A DNA stretch of 64,000 nucleotides from Phialophora verrucosa. Taxonomy: Eukaryota; Ascomycota; Eurotiomycetes; Chaetothyriales; Herpotrichiellaceae. The DNA is taken from positions 806,001-870,000 of the forward strand of contig MSED01000005.1 of the NCBI GenBank assembly GCA_002099365.1, read 5' to 3'. The notes under the pieces are model-generated. The model did not search any database, was not told the origin of the DNA, and worked only from the letters and a program-made list of their open reading frames with translations. The stretch's first letter is position 1, and each line of letters starts with the position of its first letter. A program made the translations under genes and the position numbers. This document shows positions 56,140-64,000 of this stretch, piece after piece.

Positions 56140-56964
56140 GTGGAGAAAGACAACTTCTTAGGTGAGATGTGGAACAGAGTAGTGGAGAGATTCGCGGACT
56201 TATGTAGCCATACAGAGGCGTAACAAACGCAGATGGGTACATTCGGTGACAGCAGGTATCGTGAGCTTGATTGACAGAGGTGAACTGAGCCAGTGTTGTT
56301 CAGATCTAGTGACCTTCCACGAAGTACTTTCCCCTGCTGTTTGCCATATCTCGTACAAAGTCGGAGTTGCAGCTGGAGCATTCGAGTCACTGGCAATGGT
56401 GGAGTGGCATGAACAGGGAGGCGAAATGATTAATTCGGACCGATTAAGATTGAATATGCGGCCACCGTCAAAGGCTGTTGTACAATCTCGGACACGTGGT
56501 TGATACAGCGTGGCCAGATCACCAACGAAGGCTTCGGGCCAGAGTCATGCTGCGATCGTGGTGATTTGTGTCAGCACCCCTTGGAATGGCTCAAGGTGGC
56601 GCCGATAAAACATCCTGTCGTTGGTGAGATTCCTCCAACAATGTCGAAGTCCAGACACAGCCTCTAAAGTTGTGCATTTCTTTATCAATCCTTGGACCTT
56701 GAGCACGGATGATTTGATGCCTGTCGGTCAAGCAGATCCCTCCATATTCCAGCCATCAGTGATCTTTCCAACGGTTTGCCTGACTCCCGACCATCTCCGA
56801 CCATCCTTGGTATATCTTTGCAGGACAAGCTGGCTTCACACCTTCAGTTCGTCTTTCCTTGAGAAAATTGGTGTGATGTGGTCTCGTCGTCAGAGAACCC
56901 GCTGCTGGCCATGCTTTTGAAATAATGTACAATGATTCGAATAGTTTGATGGATATTCTTAGGT
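56140..56964. other. Intergenic region
   Basis: 825 bp between two minus-strand genes. A 99-codon plus-strand frame at 56621-56920 was considered and judged random. Confidence 0.5.
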
Positions 56965-57738
56965 TTATTCCTCGTTTGCCATCCTCGCGGCGGCATCTCT
57001 CGCCCTCTTCAGCTCCTCCTTTTGTTTCCTTATGGCGTCCATGCCCGCCTTGACTCGTTGCCTATCGATCTCGGCTTGTGCAAAAAATTCCTTCAGTCTG
57101 TCCATCTGCGCAGTTTCATCCGGGTTTTCCGGGAAAGGTTCACACTTGGTCGCGGTCTGAAACCACTTCCAGAGACTGCCCGGCTGATGTGGACCTAAGC
57201 GCAGTTCGACACTTCTTGTAAAGGTCGATCCTGAGGAAGAAGCTGGTGAAGGTGTTGGGGTTTCGGTACCCGTCTGAGACTTTGGTTCTATTGCCGACCA
57301 CGTCGCCCTGTACTCCCCATCGTTGCTTGTCTCCAAGGAAGCCGATTCCAGTTCGTCCAATGCTTCCTGGTCGGCACTCTCAAAGGTTAATTGCAATCGG
57401 CCCGGTCCCTGTTCCACTCTAATCGGTAGACCTGGATTGTGGTATTTTAAGCGAGGCAGATGCTCTTTGTGGAAAGTTCTTGCAGGTCTGGTGCTTTTGT
57501 TCCATTGCTTGCGATCATATTGCAGGCTCAAGCGTGTCAACTGGGGTAAGGGTGGAGGAGGGAGGATAGCCGCGCCTTCGCCATGGCGAATTGCAAACAA
57601 CTGTACTCGTCAGAAGTAGCGCATAACAGGAGGACGCTCCGAGACTCACTTTCTGCGCATTATTAGCCGGTTTCCTGGTAACCACGGGGCAGAACTCACT
57701 GGTTGGAGATTGCGCATGCGCTTTAGCACGTTCACCAT
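56965..57738 (-). CDS. MRP49: Mitochondrial large-subunit ribosomal protein mL61 (Mrp49, L51/S25/CI-B8 fold)
   Basis: A nuclear-encoded part of the mitochondrial 54S subunit. The model is complement(join(56965..57600, 57700..57738)), 224 residues. The 13-residue first exon is MVNVLKRMRNLQP. A 99-bp intron (GTGAGT, TACAG) leads to LFAIRHGEGAAILPPPPLPQ. The MVNVLKRMR start followed by an IRxGxGAA strand and PRLKYHNPGLPIRVEQ is the pattern of the thioredoxin-like L51/S25/CI-B8 domain (residues about 12-110). The C-terminus is a charged helix (RQRVKAGMDAIRKQKEELKRARDAA). The exon-1 call matters because the long reading frame alone lacks an ATG before the conserved part. mL61 is preferred over the related mS25 or complex I B8 on the N-terminal sequence. 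Confidence 0.78.
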
Positions 57739-59753
57739 CGTCGCGGCACCTCTTGCAGCTCTACCTGAAGCAGCTGAGAGAAGCAACTCGAGCCGGAATA
57801 TTGAGAACAAATTGACAAGCCGTGGTACACTTCTCGCACCAAAGTCGCTGAAAGATGCGGGTCAACCGCGCTATTCAGAGAATTGCCTTTGAGCAACTAT
57901 GCCGAGATAGGGCTGCACAAGGCTGTGGCTCCGCAGTTTTGCCGGCGCAGGTCCTGAGCGGAGACCTTGAACTCTAATACGAATAAGGCTCCAGGCCAAA
58001 AAGGGGCTGTTGAACAAGAGATTGAAAGCGAGCTTGGTGTTCACAAGGAATGACTTGAAGAGAACTGTGTTGGCATGAAGATGGTTCATGTGCCGTCGGC
58101 GCGAAAGATTGCTTTGTGAAACAGTAAGGAAGAACTACCGCTAGACTTTCCTGATCGACCTTCAAAGTATCCTGTTTCTGTCGGACCCGTTGTGAAGGTG
58201 GCGTGGTACCCTGAGACAAGCCCTCCTGATCACATATCTCTGATGCGGGTTACTGATTGCTCATTGCATATACCAGGCCGCCCTAAGGTGGCACGTATGA
58301 AGCTGCATTGCCAAGTGACTGCAGGAAGCCAAGGCTTGGATCTGGGCTCAACCCTTTTCTACTTTCACGTACAAGGCTCAGAGCACAGGCAACTTCTCTG
58401 GGAAAGCGGATGCATCTGCGGCCATTTCATGTCAGCCTGCTTCCTCTTACGATCAGATGTATGTATCCTTTCATCCTCTCAAATACTGTACAGCCGCTGC
58501 CTTGTTTCGCACTTGTTTGAGCCTAACAAAATCTGGTAACGAAGTGCCGAGCTTCTCCTTGTCCACAATGCTAGGGTTGAGACGTTGTCCTCATGTTTCG
58601 TAGAGTCAGCCACTGTCAGGTACGTCGGTTTCCCGGGCTTCGATTGATGACTCCTTCTTCAAGGCCAGAAGAGGAGAAAGGAGACGACAGCAGCGGCATA
58701 TGGCTGGTAGGAGACCGGAAGGACAAAGAATGAGGCACCGGTGAAGAAGCGTATTGGCGGATCTGGTGTTCCGTGAGGCAGCTATTCCTTGAGTCTGAGC
58801 CTACATGGGCTTCAGTATCTAGCGTTTGATCAAGACCAGGGGTGAAGGGAAAATTGTTGCCTTTGCTAGGATAAAGCCATTGATAATTTCACCTCGAAGA
58901 AAGGGTGTTCAGTTACTGATGTCATCTTAACACAATGGAGGTACTGCAGCAGAGAAGAGTGCTGATCACTTGGGTAGAGAAATTGCCTGTCCGAAGGGTA
59001 GAAAGACAGTCAGTCGGAGGCCTGCTTCCCACTTGGGGTACGGATGTCGACGTCGAGACTGCGATGCAGGAAGTGCAGGTGAGATCTGCTTTCACCAGGA
59101 CAAAGCCATATAAGTCCGGCATGTAGACTCACTGAGACAATGACGTCCTCTCAAAGCCGTTGAGGGAGTGAAGGCGCCGAGCAGTCAATCGGGCGATGAC
59201 AGGAATCTCGTGGATAACCCTGTGAATACCACGGATAGATAAATGGCTGTGTGCGCCCTGCAACAGCAAGAACAAGTCCGCATTGGAGGCCACCGGGAAA
59301 CGTAGGAGGTCCAATACTAGAGCATATCTTGCCTTCTTGCTAGCCAAAGCAGAGCAGAGCGCAGGCAATCCGGCTCCCCCTGCCGCTTTGGGCTGGCGGA
59401 TTTCGAAGTGAAGACTTGAGTCAGTTCATCTTTCGCACTCACGTTCACATCTGTTCCCTCATCCATCTTCATCTCATCAATCACTTTCCAGAACACATCA
59501 TTCTTCAGATCCACATTCGAAAAGACTTTGGGCACCTCTCCAGGTCCCAAGGGGTTAATTTCACGCTGTCGCTGGCGGCGGTTGTGCCATTAACTGCTTC
59601 GACCTCGTTGACGCGCACTCACTTTCGTTCTCAACACCGCACATCCTATACCTTCTGCTCTCTTTAGCAGCATCAAGAAGGTCCTTGAGTAAGCGATGAC
59701 GTTCTCCTTGACAGTGACGAGTTTGCTGACCTGCGGTAGTCTACAGTCTCACG
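57739..59753. other. 2.0 kb region with no recognisable gene
   Basis: The longest gene-poor stretch in the window. Frames reach 115 codons (58192-58539 plus) without protein-like character or plausible splice chains. Its right end (about 59600 onwards, CT-rich) is the promoter and leader of the GT2 gene. Confidence 0.5.
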
Positions 59754-62061
59754 ATGGCTGATGCCGAACCTTCAGTTCTGCGTCACCGTGGACCTAAGAA
59801 AGACAAAATCAGCTCCTCGACTGGTGGCACGGAGACGACGTCCTTTGTTGACCAAGTTGAGAACAATGTTGCTGTCGTCACAACCACCGGCGCTGAGCCG
59901 GCAGCCGCTGTCGCTCAACCTCAGGGTGATGACACCATTGCCACTGAAGTTGAATCAGACGAAGAGCCCAGCTTACCCCCAGCACCGCCTAATACGCCTG
60001 CTGAACCCAGTACCCCAGTCACTCGTGACTATGCCGTCGTCACCGGCTTGAACGGCGAGGAGTCTCTCATGTGGCGCGCACCTGCGGCCGCTTATATGGA
60101 CGGTGTTGAGTTGATCGAACAGGCGAAGGCCGACCCGGTGACATTGGGAAAGCTCCTGTCTGACGCGCTGACACCTCTTAATGTCATCAACACCGTCACC
60201 TACCTTGCTCTGCTGTCTGTCAATGCGAAGTCAAGCAGGCTCACCTCTCCCGCCACTCTGTTCGCCATAGCGCAGATCTGTGAACATCGTGAGTTTTCCA
60301 CACTTACCTCTGAATATTGCGCTGACATTGCTGCAGTGGGAACGATCACCGAGGGACTCTGGAAGACTGTGATCACCCTTGCCCGTGATCGCAACCCTCG
60401 ACCATCACTGCGACTCCTTGGCAATAAGGTCCCATCCGTCGACGTCTTTGTTGTCTGCTGCGGCGAGCCCGACGATGTCATCTTAGACACGGTGAAAGCC
60501 GCATGTAAGCTCGACTGGCCAGCCAACAAGTTCCGTGTCATCCTCGCAGATGATGGCGACTCCCTGAACCTTCGGAACCAAGTTCAACAATTGCAGGGAA
60601 TACACACGAACCTTCACTACTACTCCCGAGTGAAGCCGGCCATCGGACACCACGGATACAAGGCAGGAAACCTCAACTCGACACTGATCGACTATGTTGA
60701 GAAGACCCCTGCTGGTTACAGCGAGTACTGTGCGGTCTTCGATGCTGATATGATGCCCGAGTCGAACATTCTTCGCACATTGGTCCCTCATGCGATTAAG
60801 GATCCGAATCTCGCAATGGTGACCGCAGCCCAGGTACGAAGTTCCAAATCGATTGAGTCTGCAACACGCTGACAATCCTAGTTCCATTATAATGTGCCAA
60901 ATGATGACCCTCTGAATCAGGGCAATACCACTGGCACAGGTGCCGAGGACACAAATCGAGACCGAGTTAACGCTGCGTGGTGCCCAGGGAGTGGTTTCGT
61001 TATCCGCACTGCAGCCTGGTATGATATCAAGGGGTTCCCAGAGTTCTCCATCACGGAAGACCTTATCACCAGCTGGTGCCTTCACGGGAAAGGTCACAAG
61101 ATCGCCCTTGTCCCTGGTGTGATGCAATGGGGTTTGCAACCAGACTGTCTCCTCACCCACTTGAAGCAGCGCCGCCGATGGGTAAGGGATGACCCGACGA
61201 TCTGAAGCTGGCTCGATGACTGACAACCAACAGTGGACAGGCCATATCCGTGACGCTTTGAGGTTCAATTTCACCTTGAATGCGGAGGCCCTCAGTGGTG
61301 CAAGCTTGATCCAACGCTATGCCATGTTTCATCATGCCTGTCGTCCATATACGATGACAATCACACATACCATCAACACCTTGCTGACTCTTGTCTGCTT
61401 GTGGTTGGGTGATCCCGTCATTGGCAGTTCCGATGTCCGCGCCTTGAAGCAGATTGTGTACTGTCTTGCCATCTCTCGTATCATTGCCCTGATCGGAGAC
61501 GTCAAGTCCATCTGCTCTGGCAGCTATCTCAAAGTTCGGCGCATGATCGCAACTGGTGTATGGATGGGTCATCATTTCTCTCGTGATACACTCCAAACTT
61601 TGCTGCCCCGAAGCCTCGGTGGCCTGAGACTGAGCTTCGGTGTGAGCGGTGTCGAAGACAAGCCACAGATTGGTGTCAAGGAACGCAATATTGCCAGCCG
61701 CCCTGCTCTTCTCACCCGACTTTGGATGGTCCATCAACGCGAGGGTATTCTCTGGCATCTCGCTTTGTTCGTGGTGACCGTCTCGCTCGTCCTCTACCGG
61801 GTTGTGAGTGTGTTCAAGGCGTTCACCGCCAATGGTCAGCCCATCCTGAGCAACGATTTCTGGTTCGACCTTGTGAAGTCGGTTGGTTTCCCAGGGTTGG
61901 CACTCATCGACAATGTCCCGTACTATCTCACACCTATCTTCTACATGATCGATCCACCGACCATGCCTGAGCGCCGAGAGACCATGAAGTACGACGCCGA
62001 GATCGGCCTTTGGAAGCCACTCGAGGAATTCAAGGAGGTGAAGTACACCAAAGCCAGTTAG
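59754..62061 (+). CDS. Family-2 glycosyltransferase, cellulose-synthase-like (CelA/Tft1 group)
   Basis: A processive membrane beta-glycan synthase; fungal relatives such as Aspergillus fumigatus Tft1 make mixed-linkage beta-1,3/1,4-glucan in the wall. The model joins 59754-60288, 60337-60833, 60882-61181 and 61234-62061, 719 residues. A disordered acidic N-terminus (about 1-110) precedes membrane helices near 145-200. The cytosolic catalytic part has all four D,D,D,Q(Q/R)xRW marks: ILADDGDS (about 246), FDADMM (about 312), SITEDL (about 400) and QRRRW (about 439). Further membrane helices follow to about 690. Introns 1 and 2 are both 48 bp. The substrate is inferred from the group and is not proven; a UDP-sugar donor is expected from the DxD motif. 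Confidence 0.87.
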
Positions 62062-62680
62062 TGGCTGGCGATTCCACACATCCTCAGTGTTGCTTGGATG
62101 GTTGCTGTCGTTGTCATTGTGAGTCGAGTGTGAGGTGATGGTCCGCGACAGAGGGTAATGGGTGTCGTGGGCGGTGGGCAAAGTACGCTGAAGGTGTGAG
62201 GTTGACATTGACACGTACACGAAGCCTACAAGAAGCGGAGCCTAGTGAGTGTGACATCGACCCTTGGCGTCGCCTCAAGCCTCAAGACTGACCGCGCCCT
62301 GCAGCACGCTATACTGTCAGCACAATGCCCCAGAGTGACGAGGACACGGAAACACAAGCGTACACAAGAAGTTTTCAGCGGCAAGGACAAGGAGGGAATG
62401 ATGGTCGTACGATGATGGCCTTCAGTAGTGGTGGGAGTGATGACAAAGTTCGCAGTTCGCTTGACCAATTGGTGCTGCAACTTCTCGACAAGTCCTGGCA
62501 GGTCCCAGAGCTTCCTGTTGACTTTGTTTGCAGTGCTATTGCCAGCCGACAGTGGCGTCCAGGTGACAAGGGCTTGTCGCTCATTCATGCTCAGTGTCCA
62601 GCGAGGTACAGAGCTCCTTTTAGCCAACATAATAGCTTTAGCTTTGCATCAATGAGAGCAGCGAGAGAATGAAGCTGAAA
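62062..62680. other. Convergent intergenic region
   Basis: 619 bp between GT2 and Rrg9. Frames of 115 and 134 codons on opposite strands overlap each other and look random. Confidence 0.5.
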
Positions 62681-63652
62681 TCAAGCTTTGCGTGCAATGT
62701 TCAACATCTCGCTCGCCTTCAGTTCCTCATCGAAAGTTTCCGGATCCTCGACGTCTCTGTCCTTCTCCCTCTTCGGCCTCAATCCAAGCTCCGCCTGATG
62801 ATCCCAGATTCGATCGTGCCTTCTTGCCCACCTCTGCTTCCTCTTCTGCGCCTCCTGCTCATCCTTCGGCTTCCATTTACTCTTCAAGATCCTTCGAATA
62901 GCCTCTGGCGAGACTTTGAAGTGCTCAGCCAAAACCGGCGTGGACCACCTCTCAGAATCTTCTTCATGCAAGGCACGAATCCCGTCCATCGCGTCCGGTG
63001 AGAGTTTCTTCCGCGGATTCCACCCTTCGTCCCCAAATTTTTTCTCCAGCGCCCCTTTTTGAGCTTGCCATGGTTCGAGCTTTTTCTTCTTAGGTTTCAC
63101 TGCCAGATCGCGAAGTTCGATGCGTGGTTTCTTCCTCTTTGCTGTGGGAGGTTTCCTGATACCGACGCCAACTCCAACTCCCAGAGCACCCGTGCCCACG
63201 TCTGCGCCCTCAATCTGGCCTGCTGAGGGACTGTCTTTTGTCCACGGACGACCTTGTCTGTCTCGGAAATCGTGCCAGCTTGATGTGACAATGATGCCGC
63301 CATCGTCGTCTTGGTGATCTCTGTCGTCTCTTCCGGCTGATGGCATGTCACTCCGTCCTGCTGGGGCAGGCCTCACACTCGCGTCGGGTCGTCCGTCCCG
63401 CTCGACCCATTGTTTGTCGTGTTGTCGGAAATAAGAGGCTGCTTGGGAGGAATATCTACGCTTTTTGGGGATATGGATGTCCTCTACTGCTGGCGGAAGA
63501 GAGGAGATGCATGCTTTGAAGGAGTATGGCTGGGACAACGATGTTGATGGACCGTTCCGCCTGAAGGGGAGCGAGGCTGTTATGGTATGGGCATGGCGGT
63601 TTGGCACGACCCTCAAGGTCTGAAGGAATCTATTTCTTGATTGCGCGTTCAT
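62681..63652 (-). CDS. RRG9: Rrg9/neugrin-like mitochondrial protein
   Basis: Yeast Rrg9 is required for respiratory growth and mitochondrial genome maintenance; human neugrin supports 16S mitoribosomal RNA. Single exon, 323 residues. The N-terminus MNAQSRNRFLQTLRVVPNRHAH is Arg-rich and lacks acidic residues, as a presequence should. A disordered middle (Gly/Asp-rich, then KKKKLEPW) leads to the conserved core at about 215-290. This core has GWNPRKKLSPDAMDGIRALH, then WSTPVLAEHFKVSPEAIRRILKSKWKP, a helix-turn-helix-like block that defines the family. The C-terminus is charged. The family assignment is good; its exact role in this organism is inferred. Confidence 0.86.
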   Translation of the reverse strand: MNAQSRNRFLQTLRVVPNRHAHTITASLPFRRNGPSTSLSQPYSFKACISSLPPAVEDIHIPKKRRYSSQAASYFRQHDKQWVERDGRPDASVRPAPAGRSDMPSAGRDDRDHQDDDGGIIVTSSWHDFRDRQGRPWTKDSPSAGQIEGADVGTGALGVGVGVGIRKPPTAKRKKPRIELRDLAVKPKKKKLEPWQAQKGALEKKFGDEGWNPRKKLSPDAMDGIRALHEEDSERWSTPVLAEHFKVSPEAIRRILKSKWKPKDEQEAQKRKQRWARRHDRIWDHQAELGLRPKREKDRDVEDPETFDEELKASEMLNIARKA

Positions 63653-64000
63653 CGTCTACCAAAGAGCCTGTGGATCATAGATCTCATGGTTACGGAGTAG
63701 ACTCTGCAGATAGGCTCTTGCGTTCGAAAAGATCATTCTCCGTGAACCAAATTTCCCGCGGCCCACCATGAGTCATGATTTGTCGACAGAAGCGAGCCAC
63801 TGACTCGGACGAATCCCGCATTGTCGTCGATGTGAGACTTTCTCGGCTGTCTGCAGCATATGCTCCTCAAACGTTACCATGGCCATGTCGGATCGCGTAT
63901 TATGCTAGCACCGTCAAGATGGTTGCGGAGTTTGGCATGTTCTTCAAAATGCATCTTGCACGCACAACAGGCGCGTCGGTCGCTGGCGACGGTCGTCAAA
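63653..64000. other. Window edge, promoter side of Rrg9
   Basis: 348 bp without a supportable gene. Confidence 0.5.

Noticed and set aside
61153..62220. 355-codon minus-strand frame opposite GT2
   Set aside because: Antisense shadow; the plus strand carries all GT2 motifs and spliced exons.
1..64000. CRISPR array, insertion sequence or biosynthetic gene cluster
   Set aside because: No regularly spaced repeats, no transposase motif, and no polyketide synthase, NRPS or terpene synthase frame.

Overview
The window is nuclear DNA of a filamentous ascomycete (Pezizomycotina). The signs are short GT-AG introns of 47 to 160 bp with CTAAC or CTGAC branch points, 0 to 4 introns per gene, no operons, and fungal proteins such as NudF/PAC1, Btn1/CLN3, Rxt3, a fungal HMG-box factor and a CelA/Tft1-like glycosyltransferase. 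I cannot fix the class from sequence alone; Dothideomycetes or Eurotiomycetes would fit. I found no rRNA, tRNA, CRISPR array or intact transposon.

Layout. 1-16.3 kb is a conserved housekeeping block: the 3' end of a Tom1/HUWE1-type HECT ubiquitin ligase, ribosomal protein eL8, then a divergent pair of microtubule regulators (Stu2/XMAP215 and NudF/LIS1), then an HMG-box regulator. 16.4-25 kb is metabolic. It holds a divergent pair of genes for an unusual two-subunit biotin-dependent acyl-CoA carboxylase, a mitochondrial 2-oxoacid dehydrogenase kinase and an atypical SDR. 26.5-37 kb holds CLN3/Btn1, Rxt3, a DUF1992 mitochondrial protein, a tiny membrane protein and an unassigned conserved-looking protein. 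38-46.8 kb holds a probable pseudogene, a monocarboxylate-type MFS transporter, HMG-CoA lyase, a bZIP-like fungal regulator and a hypothetical. 47-64 kb holds tRNA wybutosine enzyme Ppm2/TYW4, three hypotheticals (one with twin CxxCxGxG motifs), mitochondrial ribosomal protein mL61, a cellulose-synthase-like GT2 and Rrg9.

The most unusual locus is 16,472-21,848. The alpha subunit (biotin carboxylase plus biotin carrier) starts directly in its catalytic domain, so it has no room for a mitochondrial presequence, and it ends in SRL, a canonical peroxisomal PTS1 tripeptide. The beta subunit (carboxyltransferase) has active-site loops unlike those of classical PCC-beta or MCC-beta. It also has an arm of about 370 residues containing twelve DPV-x-x-Q motifs arranged as exact 46- and 48-residue tandem units. 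My working hypothesis is a peroxisomal acyl-CoA carboxylase of unknown substrate whose beta subunit may be carried in with alpha.

Gene models were built by hand from reading frames, splice consensus and family motifs. Every multi-exon CDS listed was checked to sum to a multiple of three. Function names rest on recognised motifs and not on database searches.
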